Shown here: positions 11,990 through 23,072 of the stretch, one piece after another | Position numbering within the stretch: position 1 is the first letter of the stretch | How the letters are laid out: each line of letters begins with the position of its first letter | Source: Prescottella sp. R16 | GTDB taxonomy: Bacteria; Actinomycetota; Actinomycetes; Mycobacteriales; Mycobacteriaceae | Direction: 5' to 3' | Assembly: GCF_030656875.1 (NCBI RefSeq) | Contig: NZ_CP130943.1 | Location: forward strand, 3,286,001-3,350,000 | Length of the DNA: 64,000 nt | The notes under the pieces: model-generated | Databases searched by the model: none | What the model saw: the letters and a program-made list of their open reading frames with translations, nothing else | Told to the model about the DNA's origin: nothing | Program-made: the position numbers and the translations under genes

Positions 11990-13860
11990 GATTCGGGCTC
12001 ACGATCGTCGGGGGCCGAGGGCAGACGATCCGAGCCGGTCCGCGGCACCGCCGAGTTCGCGTCGGGCGGATAGGCCACGGCCGGGCGGGCCGGAGCGGCG
12101 GGCTGCGGCACCGGGCCGGGGTCGTCGGCCTGGGCGGCGGCGGAGTCGGCTCCGGTGTTGCGCGGGGCGGGCACATCGGTCGACGACAGCCCTTCTGCGA
12201 GGAAAGCCGCCTCGGCCGCGGTACCCGGCAACGGCCGGCCCTGCACCAGCTTCCCGGACGACGGCTTGAGCGGCAGTGGACTGCGGCTCACCTTGCGTCC
12301 CCGGACCCGCGGCAACGTCAACCGGAAGCACGCGCCGTTCCCGGGCTCACCCCACGCTTCGAGGGTGCCGTTGTGCAGGTTCGCGTCCTCGACGCTGATC
12401 GCCAGCCCCAGACCGGTACCACCGGAACGTCGGACCCGCGACGGATCCGACCGCCAGAACCGGTTGAAAACCAGCTTCTCCTCACCGGGACGCAGACCGA
12501 CGCCCTGGTCCCGCACGATGAACGCGGCAGCATCGTCGTCGGCACGCAGCCGCAACAGCACCGGCTTGCCCTCACCGTGGTCGATCGCGTTGGCCAGCAG
12601 GTTCCGCAGGATCCGTTCGACCCGCCGCGGATCGACCTCCGCGACCACCGGATCGTCCGGCAGATCCACGATCAACTCGGTCGACGTCTCCTTCGCGAGA
12701 TGCCGCACCGTCGAGACCGCGGCCCGTGCACACATCCGCAGATCCAGCTGCTCGGACGCCAGCTCCGCGACGCCCGCGTCGTGCCGGGAGATCTCCAGCA
12801 GATCACCGAGCAGGCTCTCGAAGCGGTCCAGTTCCGCCACCAACAGTTCCGACGACCGTTTGAGCACAGGATCGAGGTCGTCGCTGCTGTCGTGGATCAG
12901 GTCGGCCGCCATCCGGACCGTGGTGAGCGGTGTCCGCAGCTCGTGGCTGACATCGGATGTGAACCGTTTCTGCAGATTGCCGAACTCTTCGAGCTGGGTG
13001 ATCTGCTTCGACAGGCTCTCGGCCATCTCGTTGAACGACATCGCCAGCCGCGCCATGTCGTCCTCACCGCGCACCGGCATCCGCTCCTTGAGCCGGCCGT
13101 CGGCGAACCGCACCGCGATCCGCGACGCCGACCGGATCGGCAGCACCACCTGGCGGGCCACGAGCATCGAGATCGCCGCCAGCAACACCGCCAGCACCGC
13201 ACCACCGATGAGCATCGTGCCGCGCACCAGCGACAGGCTGCGATCCTCACTGGCCAGTGGGAACACCAGGTACAGCTCGAGCGTCGAGATGTCCGACGCC
13301 GTCGGGCTGCCGATGATCAGGGCCGGACCGGTGTAGCCGTCCGGGTCGGTGACCGTCGCGAACTGGTACGCGATCTGGCTGGCGTGCACGAAATCCCGCA
13401 GGCTGGACGGAATCTGATCCACCGGGCCCGCATACGTGGGCTCACGGGGGCCGTCGCCGGGCACGATCAGCACCGGATCGAAGGTGCCCGCCGACCCCGC
13501 GTTCTGCCCACTGTCGGGTTCCCGGTTGGTCAGGACCAGCCGGGCCGCCTCCAACCGCACCTTGAGCGAGCCACTGTCGTCTGCTCCCGCCAACTGCGCC
13601 TCGACGGTGCCGCGGGCACGATCCATCTCCTCCGTGGCGGCGGTGATCTTGGCCTCGAGCAACCGGTCGGTGATCTGGCTCGTGAGCACGACACCGAGAA
13701 TCGTGATCACGATCAGGGACAGCGACAGGGTCGACACGACGACCCGAAGCTGGAGCGAGCGCCGCCACACGTGGGCGAGCCAGTTGCTCGATGCTCGACT
13801 CCAGCGGACCAGCGGCGCGAACGCGCGGTTCGACCGCCGGTTCCTACGGGGACCGATCAC
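11986..13860 (-). CDS. mtrB: Sensor histidine kinase MtrB
   Basis: A 624-residue membrane sensor kinase controlling cell division and wall remodelling through MtrA. TM1 lies at about 39-60 ([17 protein letters not shown]) and TM2 near 245-265. The extracellular sensor between them is followed by a HAMP region, the phosphorylation helix [15 protein letters not shown], and the ATPase motifs [16 protein letters not shown] and GGTGLGLAI. The Pro/Ala-rich C-terminal tail of about 80 residues carries no known motif. The GTG at 13860 overlaps the mtrA stop by four bases; the longer reading frame to 13998 lies inside mtrA and is rejected. Confidence 0.96.
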   Translation of the reverse strand: MIGPRRNRRSNRAFAPLVRWSRASSNWLAHVWRRSLQLRVVVSTLSLSLIVITILGVVLTSQITDRLLEAKITAATEEMDRARGTVEAQLAGADDSGSLKVRLEAARLVLTNREPDSGQNAGSAGTFDPVLIVPGDGPREPTYAGPVDQIPSSLRDFVHASQIAYQFATVTDPDGYTGPALIIGSPTASDISTLELYLVFPLASEDRSLSLVRGTMLIGGAVLAVLLAAISMLVARQVVLPIRSASRIAVRFADGRLKERMPVRGEDDMARLAMSFNEMAESLSKQITQLEEFGNLQKRFTSDVSHELRTPLTTVRMAADLIHDSSDDLDPVLKRSSELLVAELDRFESLLGDLLEISRHDAGVAELASEQLDLRMCARAAVSTVRHLAKETSTELIVDLPDDPVVAEVDPRRVERILRNLLANAIDHGEGKPVLLRLRADDDAAAFIVRDQGVGLRPGEEKLVFNRFWRSDPSRVRRSGGTGLGLAISVEDANLHNGTLEAWGEPGNGACFRLTLPRVRGRKVSRSPLPLKPSSGKLVQGRPLPGTAAEAAFLAEGLSSTDVPAPRNTGADSAAAQADDPGPVPQPAAPARPAVAYPPDANSAVPRTGSDRLPSAPDDREPES

Positions 13861-14534
13861 GGCGGTCCGGCCTTGTAGCCGACCCCCCTGACCGTCAGGA
13901 CCACCTCGGGATTCTCGGGATCCTTCTCGACCTTCGCACGCAACCGCTGCACGTGCACGTTCACCAGGCGGGTGTCGGCAGCATGCCGGTAGCCCCACAC
14001 CTGCTCGAGCAGCACCTCACGGGTGAAGACCTGGCGCGGCTTGCGGGCCAGCGCGACGAGCAGATCGAACTCGAGCGGCGTCAGCGAGATGAGCGCGTTG
14101 TCCCGCGTCACCTTGTGCGCCGGCACGTCGATCATGATCTCGCCGATGCTCAGGATCTCCGCCGGCTCCTCCTCGGTGCGGCGCAGCCGCGCCCGCACCC
14201 GGGCCACCAGCTCCTTCGGCTTGAACGGCTTCATGATGTAGTCGTCCGCACCGGACTCGAGGCCGAGGACGACGTCGACGGTGTCGGTCTTCGCGGTCAG
14301 CATGACGATCGGGACGCCCGACTCGGCCCGCAGTACCCGGCACACGTCGATGCCGTTCATGCCGGGAAGCATGAGATCCAACAGCACCAGATCCGGCCGC
14401 GTCTCGCGCACCGCGGCCAACGCCTGGCTACCGTCACCCACCACGTACGGCTCGAATCCCTCACCGCGCAGCACGATGGTGAGCATCTCGGCGAGCGCCG
14501 TGTCATCGTCGACGACCAGAATCCTTGGCTTCAT
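13857..14534 (-). CDS. mtrA: Response regulator MtrA (OmpR family)
   Basis: A 225-residue response regulator, essential in mycobacteria. The receiver domain shows the acidic pair in [11 protein letters not shown] (about 7-17), the phospho-acceptor Asp53 in [13 protein letters not shown], and the conserved Lys in [10 protein letters not shown]. The winged-helix DNA-binding domain fills the C-terminal half and includes YKAGPP at the end. The ATG at 14534 gives the invariant family start [11 protein letters not shown]. Four-base stop/start coupling to mtrB follows. Targets known in relatives include dnaA and cell-wall hydrolase genes; none can be shown here. Confidence 0.97.
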   Translation of the reverse strand: MKPRILVVDDDTALAEMLTIVLRGEGFEPYVVGDGSQALAAVRETRPDLVLLDLMLPGMNGIDVCRVLRAESGVPIVMLTAKTDTVDVVLGLESGADDYIMKPFKPKELVARVRARLRRTEEEPAEILSIGEIMIDVPAHKVTRDNALISLTPLEFDLLVALARKPRQVFTREVLLEQVWGYRHAADTRLVNVHVQRLRAKVEKDPENPEVVLTVRGVGYKAGPP

Positions 14535-14616
14535 ATCCCTATCGTTACATCTTCGGGGCTGCGAAATGTGGAAAGGCGCGCTCACGAATACGGGGAACCG
14601 TCCGGCGCCTGCCCGG

Positions 14617-15258
14617 TTACTGCACGAGTGTCAGCCTATCGGCCAGGTCGTCCGGATCCGCATCCGGCGAAACCGTCCACCACTCGGAATTCCAGTTCGC
14701 GGTGGCCAGCTCGCGGTAGACGGCACCGGTCCGCGCCTGCAGCCCGCTGTCCTTCTCGTAGGCGTCCAACGCCCGCGCACTGTCCTCGGCCTCGCGGCGC
14801 CGGGCCCGCTCCTCGGCGAGCGCGACCGGAACGTCCAGGTACAACTGCAGATCGGGGCGCGGCATCCCGAGCCGGCCGAACTCGAGTGCGTCGACCCACG
14901 CCACGAACTCGCCGTCCGCGTGCTCGTGCAGCCGCGCCGCACCGTACGCCGCATTGGACGCCACGTACCGATCCAGGATCACGATGTCGTGGGCGGCGAC
15001 CAGGTCCCGCAGCGTATCGGCCGCACCGGCCCGGTCCAGCGCGAACATCACGGCCATCGCATGCACCGACCCGGCCAGGTCACCGTGGCCGCCCTTGAGT
15101 GCCTCCGACGCCAGATCCGCGTGGATCGACGTGCCGTAGCGGGGAAAGTCGAGTGTCGCGACCCGCGTCCCCCGCTGCTCGAGCCGAGCCACCACCTTGC
15201 CGACGAGAGTGCGCTTACCCGCGCCGTCCAGCCCCTCCAGGGCGATCAGAGTTCCCAC
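14617..15258 (-). CDS. tmk: Thymidylate kinase (dTMP kinase)
   Basis: A 213-residue kinase converting dTMP to dTDP in DNA-precursor synthesis. The P-loop is GLDGAGKRTL (about 8-17), the substrate-binding FPRYG follows near 41, and the DRY-type motif ILDRYVASNAAYGAARLHE is at about 88-106. The LID region is Arg-rich (EERARRREAED). It is the actinobacterial form, with Arg after the P-loop Lys. The GTG at 15258 gives the family start VGTLIALEG; an in-frame GTG four codons upstream is possible. It is upstream of mtrA on the same strand, with an 82-bp gap that probably holds an mtrA promoter. Confidence 0.94.
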   Translation of the reverse strand: MGTLIALEGLDGAGKRTLVGKVVARLEQRGTRVATLDFPRYGTSIHADLASEALKGGHGDLAGSVHAMAVMFALDRAGAADTLRDLVAAHDIVILDRYVASNAAYGAARLHEHADGEFVAWVDALEFGRLGMPRPDLQLYLDVPVALAEERARRREAEDSARALDAYEKDSGLQARTGAVYRELATANWNSEWWTVSPDADPDDLADRLTLVQ

Positions 15259-15287
15259 GGGAGACACAGTAGGCAGCGGCGCCGCCT

Positions 15288-15327
15288 GTGCGCACTTTCG
15301 GTAGTGGCCGCTACCGAAAGTGCGCAC
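15288..15327 (-). terminator. 17-bp perfect hairpin downstream of sahH
   Basis: Arms 15288-15304 and 15311-15327 are fully complementary around a 6-base loop, just past the sahH stop and before tmk. A second dyad (ACTACCGCTA-G-TAGCGGTAGT, about 15335-15355) contains the sahH stop codon itself, so two hairpins are stacked at the end of the transcript. Confidence 0.78.
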
Positions 15328-15341
15328 GAGCACCACTACCG

Positions 15342-16826
<1,485 letters not shown>

Positions 16827-16903
16827 AACTGCCTCTCCTGTCAACCGTCTGAACTGTTCCCCAGGCTATCGGGTGACGATCCCCGACCGGGGACGGGCAA
16901 CCG

Positions 16904-17512
16904 TCAGCTGCGGACGACGATGCTCACGAACGGAGCCAACAACGCCGCCAGCTCCCGCGCATCGTCACGATCGGATGTCGGCGGCATCGACACGTAGCTC
17001 AACGCGACCCGCACGATGCCGTGGCTCAGGGTGTCGGCATCGGCGTCGGATGCCCCGATCCAGCTGTGCCGGAACGTCTCTGCCAGACGGCCCGACGCCC
17101 GTTCGATGAGCTGGCCGCTGTCGATCGTGACGATCCGCAGCAGATCGGGTTTGGCCGTCCCGCTGCGCAGCGACCGCACCAGGGGATCGACGGCGCTCGC
17201 CCGGAAGAAGGCCGCGAATCCGTCGACGAGGGCCGCGTGCCCGTCACCCGGATGCGCATACACGGCCGAGGTGACCGCGTCGACGAACCGGTCCGCCAGC
17301 TGCAGCGCGTACCCCTCGGCGAGACCCTGGCGGCTACCGAACTCGTTGTAGATCGTCTGCCGGCTCACCCCGACCGCGGCCGCCACGTCCGTCATCGTCA
17401 CCGCAGGCCAGTCCCGTTCGAGCAGAAGGTCGTGGACCGCACCGAGAATCGACTCGCGCAGCAGTTGCCGCGACGCCTCCGGATACGGTGTCCGCCGTGG
17501 TGACTCGCTCAT
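16904..17512 (-). CDS. TetR-family regulator of the alkane operon (AlkU/AlkX-like)
   Basis: A 202-residue TetR regulator. The helix-turn-helix is at about 35-60 (VTMTDVAAAVGVSRQTIYNEFGSRQGLAEGY). The C-terminal ligand domain is divergent, as usual. It is the last gene of the alkB-rubA1-rubA2 string, 22 bp after rubA2. In related Rhodococcus and Dietzia operons the equivalent TetR represses its own alk operon and is released by alkanes or fatty acids, which makes autoregulation likely here. The ATG at 17512 is chosen because the extension to 17584 would overlap rubA2. Confidence 0.88.
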   Translation of the reverse strand: MSESPRRTPYPEASRQLLRESILGAVHDLLLERDWPAVTMTDVAAAVGVSRQTIYNEFGSRQGLAEGYALQLADRFVDAVTSAVYAHPGDGHAALVDGFAAFFRASAVDPLVRSLRSGTAKPDLLRIVTIDSGQLIERASGRLAETFRHSWIGASDADADTLSHGIVRVALSYVSMPPTSDRDDARELAALLAPFVSIVVRS

Positions 17513-17534
17513 GGGAACGAGCCTAGAGACCGCC

Positions 17535-17723
17535 TCAGCTGCGTTCGACCTCCACCATGAAGAAGTCCTCCTTGGCGGCCCCACAGTCCGGGCACCGCCA
17601 GTCGTCGGGAATGTCGTCCCACCGGGTGCCCGGCGCGATGCCCTCGTCGGGCCAGCCGAGTTCCTCGTCGTACTCGAAGCCGCACTGCGCGCACTGGTAG
17701 AGCCTGTAGTCCTTCACGGTCAC
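17535..17723 (-). CDS. rubA2: Rubredoxin RubA2 (AlkG2-like)
   Basis: A 62-residue rubredoxin carrying electrons to AlkB. The iron ligands are Cys11, Cys14, Cys44 and Cys47 in CAQCG and CPDCG. Behind the second pair the sequence is CGAAKEDF, without the extra residue seen in RubA1, fitting the electron-transferring AlkG2 class as I recall it. The GTG at 17723 overlaps the rubA1 stop by four bases (GTGA); a GTG two codons later is an alternative. Confidence 0.92.
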   Translation of the reverse strand: MTVKDYRLYQCAQCGFEYDEELGWPDEGIAPGTRWDDIPDDWRCPDCGAAKEDFFMVEVERS

Positions 17724-17887
17724 GACACCACCTGTTCGAAATCGATCTTCTCCCGGACCCCGCAGTCGGGGCAGCACCAGTCGTCGGGGACCGACGTCCA
17801 GGCCGTCCCGGCGGGGAATCCCTCTCTCGGCGCGCCGACGGTTTCGTCGAACACGTACTCGCACACCGGGCATCGGTACGCGCTCAT
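17720..17887 (-). CDS. rubA1: Rubredoxin RubA1 (AlkG1-like)
   Basis: A 55-residue rubredoxin with iron ligands Cys6, Cys9, Cys39 and Cys42. The first pair is CPVCE rather than CxxCG. After the second pair the sequence CGVREKIDF has one residue more than RubA2, including an Arg, a feature of AlkG1-type rubredoxins, which in published complementation work did not replace the AlkB electron donor. ATG at 17887 overlaps the alkB stop by four bases. It shares translation coupling with both neighbours. Confidence 0.92.
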   Translation of the reverse strand: MSAYRCPVCEYVFDETVGAPREGFPAGTAWTSVPDDWCCPDCGVREKIDFEQVVS

Positions 17888-19113
17888 GCCGTTCCCCCGT
17901 TCACACCGTGGGCCGCGAGCAGTTTCTCGCGCTTGCTCGGCTGCAGGTTCACCTTCGTGATGTCGCCGTCGTAGTGGGCGAGCACCCGATGGTCCATGAC
18001 CTTCCGCCACAACGGCGGCACGTACGCGAGGACGATCATGCCGGCGTAGCCGCTCGGCAGGTTCGGTGCGACGTCCATGCTGCGCAACGTCTGGTAGCGC
18101 CGGGTGGGGTTGGCGTGATGGTCGCTGTGCCGCTGCAGGTGGTACAGGAAGATGTTGGTGCAGATGTGGTCGCTGTTCCAGCTGTGTGCGGGCGTGCACC
18201 GTTCGTAGCGGCCGCTCGCGGTGCGCTGCCGCAGCAGCCCGTAGTGCTCGAGGTAGTTGACCGTCTCGAGCAGCGTGAAGCCGAACACCGCCTGCAGCAG
18301 CAGATACGGGGCGACGCCGACACCGAACACCGCGATCAGGACGCCGAACAGCACCACCGACATCGCCCACGCGTTCAGGACGTCGTTGCGCAGTGTCCAC
18401 GGGCTCGTGCCGAGCCGTTCGAGCCGGGCCTTCTCGAGGCGCCACGACGAGCGCAGGCTCCCCCACACGCTGCGCGGCAGGAACGCCCAGAAGCTCTCCC
18501 CGAACCGTGAACTCGCCGGGTCCTCCGGGGTGGCGACCCGCACGTGGTGGCCCCGGTTGTGCTCGATGTAGAAGTGGCCGTAGAACGACTGCGCCAGCGT
18601 GATCTTCGACAGCCAGCGTTCGAGGTCGTCCTTCTTGTGACCGAGCTCGTGGGCGGTGTTGATGCCGATGCCGGCGACGCAGCCGACACTGATCGCGAGG
18701 CCGATCTTCGACACCACCCCGAGCCCGCCGTCGATGCCGAGCCAGGACAGATCGTCCGCCGACCACAGGTAGCACGCGGCGACCAGCGTGAGGAGCTGGA
18801 ACGGAATGTAGGCGTATGTGCACCATCGGTAGTAGCGGTCGTTCTCGAGCTGCTCCATCACCTCGTCGGGCGGATTCTGCCCGTCGTCCCCGAACCACAG
18901 GTCGAGGATCGGGAGGAGCCCGTAGACGAGCAGCGGCCCGATCCACCACCAGACGGGCGCGACGGCGTCGAGCCCCAGCCGGTTCGTCGCCCACACCAGT
19001 CCCGTCGCGACGAACAGCGCGGTGGGCGGGATCAGGCCCAGCAGCCACAGATACCGCTTCTTGTCCCGCCACACCGGCGCCGCCGCGTCCGGCTCGCGCA
19101 CCTCGCTCGACAT
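17884..19113 (-). CDS. alkB: Alkane 1-monooxygenase AlkB
   Basis: A 409-residue integral-membrane di-iron hydroxylase that oxidises medium-chain n-alkanes to 1-alkanols using rubredoxin-delivered electrons. All conserved His motifs are present: HELGH (155-159), EHNRGHH (184-190), NYLEHYG (286-292) and LQRHSDHH (326-333). About six membrane segments lie at 22-42, 52-72, 97-117, 135-153, 245-268 and 270-285. It heads the operon alkB-rubA1-rubA2-tetR with four-base overlaps. The usual rubB gene is missing between rubA2 and tetR, so the reductase must come from elsewhere. Confidence 0.96.
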   Translation of the reverse strand: MSSEVREPDAAAPVWRDKKRYLWLLGLIPPTALFVATGLVWATNRLGLDAVAPVWWWIGPLLVYGLLPILDLWFGDDGQNPPDEVMEQLENDRYYRWCTYAYIPFQLLTLVAACYLWSADDLSWLGIDGGLGVVSKIGLAISVGCVAGIGINTAHELGHKKDDLERWLSKITLAQSFYGHFYIEHNRGHHVRVATPEDPASSRFGESFWAFLPRSVWGSLRSSWRLEKARLERLGTSPWTLRNDVLNAWAMSVVLFGVLIAVFGVGVAPYLLLQAVFGFTLLETVNYLEHYGLLRQRTASGRYERCTPAHSWNSDHICTNIFLYHLQRHSDHHANPTRRYQTLRSMDVAPNLPSGYAGMIVLAYVPPLWRKVMDHRVLAHYDGDITKVNLQPSKREKLLAAHGVNGGTA

Positions 19114-19190
19114 CGTCGTCCCCTTCCCGAGGGGTCGTCAGTGTGATCGACCCCACTCAGGAGTGGACGATACGCGCCCATCTGTAAGGC

Positions 19191-19198
19191 GTCTAGAC
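19191..19198. promoter_or_regulatory. GTCTAGAC palindrome in the alkB promoter region, candidate TetR operator
   Basis: An 8-bp perfect palindrome in the AT-richer 105-bp gap upstream of alkB, about 78 bp before its ATG. On the alkB strand it is flanked by TTACAAAT on one side and TTACAG on the other. It is the only strong dyad in the gap and is a candidate for the TetR protein encoded at the operon end. Confidence 0.35.
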
Positions 19199-19218
19199 AA
19201 TCAAGCTTATTTGTAAAG

Positions 19219-20754
19219 TCAGGAGTCGGTGCCGTCCTCCGCCGCCCCCGCCGCCTCGGCAGCCGCCGCCTGCCGCTCCCGGATCCCGATCATCGAGTGC
19301 CGACGGCTGTAGGCGAAGTACACGACGACACCGAGCGCCATCCAGATCAGGAACCGCAGCCATGTCTCGACGGACAGGTTGAGCATCAGCCACAGGCACG
19401 ACACGACGGCGAGGATCGGGATCAGCGGCACGAGCGGCACCCGGAATCCACGCGGCAGATCCGGGCGGGTGCGGCGCAGGATCACCACACCGATCGACAC
19501 CAGCACGAACGCGAACAGCGTGCCGATGTTGACCATCTCCTCGAGGGTGCCGATCGGGAAGACGGCCGCCAGGGCCGCGACGACGACACCGACGATGACG
19601 GTGATGCGCACCGGGGTGCCGCGTTTGCCGGTCGGTGCGAGCGACCGCGGCATCAGCCCGTCCCGCGACATCGCGAACAGGACGCGGGTCTGGCCGAGCA
19701 TGAGCACCATGACGACGGTCGTCAGCCCCGCCAGGGCGCCGAAGGAAATGAGGTTCTTGGCCCAGTCCATGCCGTTGAGCGCGAAGGCCGTCGCGAGCGT
19801 CGAGTCGTCGCCGGCGAGGTCCTTGTAGTTCACCATTCCGGTGAGCACGAGCGAGACCGCGACGTACAGCACCGCGACGATCGCGAGCGAACCGAGAATG
19901 CCGCGCGGCAGCGCCTTCTGCGGGTTCTTGGTCTCCTCCGCGGTGGTGGCGACGACGTCGAAACCGATGAACGCGAAGAACACCAGGCTGGCGGCGGCCA
20001 GCAGTCCGTACCAGCCGAAGTTGCTGCCGCCGGCGCCGGTGAGGAACGAGAACAGCGACTGGTGGATGCCCTCGCCCGTCGTACCCGCCTCCGACGGCGG
20101 AATGTACGGCGAGTAGTTCTCCGCCTTGATGTAGAACGCGCCGAGCACGACGACGAACAGCACGACCGCGACCTTGATGGCGGTGACGACCGCCGAGACC
20201 CGCGACGACACCTTCGTGCCGACGGCCAGCAGCACCGTGATGATCGTGACGATCAGCAGTGCCCCCCAGTCGATCTCGATCGATCCGAGGTGGAGGATCG
20301 TCCGCGAACCGCCGAGCACCTCACCGAGGTACAGCGACCAGCCCTTCGAGACGACGGCGGCGGCGAGCGCGAATTCGAGGATGAGGTCCCAGCCGATGAT
20401 CCAGGCGACGAACTCGCCGAACGTGGCGTACGAGAACGTGTAGGCGCTACCGGCGACGGGCACCGTGGAGGCGAATTCGGCGTAGCACAGCGCCGCGAAC
20501 GCACACGCGATCGCCGCGAACACGAACGCGAGCGACACCGACGGCCCGGCGACGTTGCCGGCGGTCCGCGCGGTCAGCGTGAAGATGCCGGCACCGATCA
20601 CCACCGCGACACCGAATACCGTCAGATCCCACCCCGTCAGATCCTTGCGGAGTTTGGTCTCGGGTTCGTCGGTCTCGCGGATCGACTGCTCGATCGACTT
20701 GGTACGGAACAGCCCGGAGCGGTTGCTCACGGGCTTCCTGGCGGGTGTCGCCAT
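19219..20754 (-). CDS. APC-family amino acid permease
   Basis: A 511-residue amino acid-polyamine-organocation permease, likely of the cationic amino-acid transporter type. About 12-13 hydrophobic segments are visible, starting at LTVFGVAVVIGAGIFTL (near 50-67), whose GAGIF is the substrate-binding TM1 signature. FIGFDVVATTAEETKNPQKALPRGI near 285 is the TM6-loop signature of the family. The ATG at 20754 is preceded by GAGGAGG; the reading frame further upstream overlaps the next gene and is rejected. Position next to alkB matches Rv3253c. The substrate is not readable from sequence. Confidence 0.9.
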   Translation of the reverse strand: MATPARKPVSNRSGLFRTKSIEQSIRETDEPETKLRKDLTGWDLTVFGVAVVIGAGIFTLTARTAGNVAGPSVSLAFVFAAIACAFAALCYAEFASTVPVAGSAYTFSYATFGEFVAWIIGWDLILEFALAAAVVSKGWSLYLGEVLGGSRTILHLGSIEIDWGALLIVTIITVLLAVGTKVSSRVSAVVTAIKVAVVLFVVVLGAFYIKAENYSPYIPPSEAGTTGEGIHQSLFSFLTGAGGSNFGWYGLLAAASLVFFAFIGFDVVATTAEETKNPQKALPRGILGSLAIVAVLYVAVSLVLTGMVNYKDLAGDDSTLATAFALNGMDWAKNLISFGALAGLTTVVMVLMLGQTRVLFAMSRDGLMPRSLAPTGKRGTPVRITVIVGVVVAALAAVFPIGTLEEMVNIGTLFAFVLVSIGVVILRRTRPDLPRGFRVPLVPLIPILAVVSCLWLMLNLSVETWLRFLIWMALGVVVYFAYSRRHSMIGIRERQAAAAEAAGAAEDGTDS

Positions 20755-20831
20755 CGGGTCCTCCTCGGGAGGGGTGAGATGGGGGAAGCCTATGTCGGGA
20801 CACCGCCTGTCGGCACGATCTCCCGACACTG

Positions 20832-21752
20832 TCATCCCACGGTGGTGCGGTACAGATCCGGTTCGATGTAGATCAGCTCGACGGCGGGTAGTGCGGTACG
20901 GATCCTCTTCTCTGCGTCGTCGATCGCGGTCGCGACGTCCCCGATGTCGAGTCCGGGGGTGATCGCGACCTTGGCCGCGACCAGGATCTCGTCCGGGCCC
21001 AGGTACTGGGTGCGGCAGTGGATGACCCGGTCGATGCGGACCCCGTCCACGAGCGCGGCGAGGATCTTCTCCGCTTCGTCGGGTGTCGCGCCCTCCCCGA
21101 TGAGCAGGCTCTTCATCTCGACGATGAGGACGACGGCGATGATGCCGAGCAGCACGCCGATACACAGCGTTCCGATGCCGTCCCAGACCGGGTCGCCGGT
21201 GAGCATCGTCAGACCGACGCCGCCGAGCGCGAGGACCAGGCCGATCAGGGCCCCGGTGTCCTCGAGCAGGACGACGGGCAGTTCGGGGCTGCGCGACGTG
21301 CGGATGAACCCCCACCAGCTCGCGTCCCCCTTGAGCGGACGCGACTCCCGCGCCGCGGTGACGAAGCTGTAGCCCTCGAGTGCGATCGCGACACCGAGGA
21401 TGACGACGGCCACGATCGGCGACGACAGGCCCTCGGGGTGCTGGATCTTGTGGATGCCCTCGTAGATCGCGAACAGCGAACCGAGGGTGAACAGCACGAG
21501 CGCGACGACGAACGAATAGAAGTAGCGGTTGCGGCCGTACCCGAACTGGTGCAGGTCGTCGGCCTGCTGCTCGGCACGCTTCTGGCCGAGCAGCAACAGG
21601 CCCTGATTGGACGTGTCGGCCACCGAGTGAACCGATTCGGCCAGCATCGACGACGATCCCGTGATGAGGAATCCGGTGAACTTCGCCACCGCGATTCCCG
21701 CGTTCGCGGTGAGTGCCGCGAAGATCGCTTTTTTACCCCCGTGCGCCGACAC
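20832..21752 (-). CDS. Cation diffusion facilitator (CDF) transporter
   Basis: A 306-residue CDF-family metal exporter, with about six membrane segments and a C-terminal cytoplasmic domain. SVHSVADTSNQGLLLLG (about 40-56) is the TM2 signature, of the subgroup in which Asp-Thr-Ser-Asn replaces the commoner HxxxD arrangement (ZnT9-like). The second half has GDPVWDGIGTLCIGVLLG, which carries the second metal-site Asp residues. The cytoplasmic tail includes LVDGVRIDRVIHCRTQYLGPDEILVAAKV. GTG at 21752 with GGGAGGAG before it. The metal is not determinable; Zn, Co or Mn are possible. Confidence 0.88.
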   Translation of the reverse strand: MSAHGGKKAIFAALTANAGIAVAKFTGFLITGSSSMLAESVHSVADTSNQGLLLLGQKRAEQQADDLHQFGYGRNRYFYSFVVALVLFTLGSLFAIYEGIHKIQHPEGLSSPIVAVVILGVAIALEGYSFVTAARESRPLKGDASWWGFIRTSRSPELPVVLLEDTGALIGLVLALGGVGLTMLTGDPVWDGIGTLCIGVLLGIIAVVLIVEMKSLLIGEGATPDEAEKILAALVDGVRIDRVIHCRTQYLGPDEILVAAKVAITPGLDIGDVATAIDDAEKRIRTALPAVELIYIEPDLYRTTVG

Positions 21753-21818
21753 CGGCCACTCCTCCCGTCGAAAATGAGCGGCTCACAGGGTACGGCACGA
21801 AAACGCGCAGGCCACACT

Positions 21819-23072
21819 TCACCCGTGGACGGCGCCCACCCCGGCGACGAACAATTGTGTGTGCTCGGCGCACGACTGGACCTGGATGTCGCGGTCCGCC
21901 GCGGAGATCCACACCGAACCGCCGCTCTCGACGACGAGGGACCGCGTCTCGCACGTCACTTTCGCGGCACCGGACGTGCACAGCAGGATCCGGGGGCCGC
22001 CCGACCCGAACCCGGTCGCGGCGCCGTCCGTGGTGTCCAGGTCGAGGTCGATGCGCGCGAGCCGGAATTCCGGTGCCGGGGTCTCGTAGACGCCCCACCC
22101 ACCGTTCTCGGGGTCCGGGGAGGGCACGGGGGTCAGGATCGGAACGTCGACCGAATCGAAGTCGAGGACGCGCAGCAGTTCGGGCACGTCGACGTGTTTG
22201 GGGGTCAGACCGCCGCGCAGGACGTTGTCCGAGTTCGCCATGATCTCGACGGCCGTGCCGTGCAGGTAGGCGTGCAGGTTGCCGGCGTCGAGGAACAGGC
22301 CCTGTCCCGGTTCCAGGGTGATCCGGTTGAGCAGCAGCGACGCCAGCACCCCGGCATCGCCCGGGTAGCCCTCGCTCAGTTCGAGTGCCGTCTGCGCTTC
22401 GGCCGCGAATTCGAGCCCACTCGCGTCGGGGGTGGACAGGTAGGCGACACAGCCGTCGAGCACGGCCGGGAGCAGCGCCGACAGTGCCGGGGACGGCAGC
22501 GTGATCCACGTCGTGAACAGTGCCCGCAAACCACCCGAATCGGGTTGTCCGGCAAGTAGTCCCGTGTACGGGTCGAGTTCCGGTACCGCAAGTGCCTCGA
22601 GCAGGCGGACGGTCCGGTGCGGGTCCCGGAAGCCGGCGAGCGCCTCGAACCGGGTGAGTGCCACCACCAGTTCCGGTTTGTGACTCGCGTCCCGGTAGTT
22701 GCGTTCGGGCGAATCGATCGGAATGCCCGCCGCCTCCTCCCGCGCGAAGCCCTCCCGGGCCTGCTCGGCACTGGGATGCGCCTGCAGCGACAGCGGCTCC
22801 TCCGCCGCGAGCACCTTGAGCAGGAACGGCAGGTCCGCCCCGAACTCGGCGATACACCGGTCGCCGAGTTCACCGGCCGGGTCGGCGTCGACGACGTCCC
22901 GCAGGGAGCGTGGGGAGCCGTCCTCGACGACCCGCGCCGGGTCGGCGGGATGCGCTCCCAACCACAGTTCCGCTTCCGGGTGCGCGCTGGGGCTGGTGCG
23001 GCCGCACAGTTCCGCGAGCGCAGTTCGCGACCCCCAGGCGTAGGACCGGAGCGCACCTTCGAGTTGGCGCAC
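21819..23072 (-). CDS. manA: Mannose-6-phosphate isomerase, class I
   Basis: A 417-residue type I phosphomannose isomerase, interconverting fructose-6-phosphate and mannose-6-phosphate for GDP-mannose and mannolipid synthesis. The zinc motif SLQAHPS (about 93-99) and HKPELVVALTRFEALAGF (near 131-148) are characteristic, and LFLDAGNLHAYLHGTAVEIMANSDN includes the conserved catalytic region. The GTG at 23072 overlaps by one base the stop of the upstream TobH-like gene, so manB-TobH-manA act as an operon on the minus strand. Length is usual for actinobacteria. Confidence 0.94.
   Translation of the reverse strand: MRQLEGALRSYAWGSRTALAELCGRTSPSAHPEAELWLGAHPADPARVVEDGSPRSLRDVVDADPAGELGDRCIAEFGADLPFLLKVLAAEEPLSLQAHPSAEQAREGFAREEAAGIPIDSPERNYRDASHKPELVVALTRFEALAGFRDPHRTVRLLEALAVPELDPYTGLLAGQPDSGGLRALFTTWITLPSPALSALLPAVLDGCVAYLSTPDASGLEFAAEAQTALELSEGYPGDAGVLASLLLNRITLEPGQGLFLDAGNLHAYLHGTAVEIMANSDNVLRGGLTPKHVDVPELLRVLDFDSVDVPILTPVPSPDPENGGWGVYETPAPEFRLARIDLDLDTTDGAATGFGSGGPRILLCTSGAAKVTCETRSLVVESGGSVWISAADRDIQVQSCAEHTQLFVAGVGAVHG

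Noticed and set aside
20755..21315. N-terminal extension of the amino-acid permease
   Set aside because: It overlaps the CDF transporter gene, is His/Arg-rich, and the ATG at 20754 has an excellent GAGGAGG.
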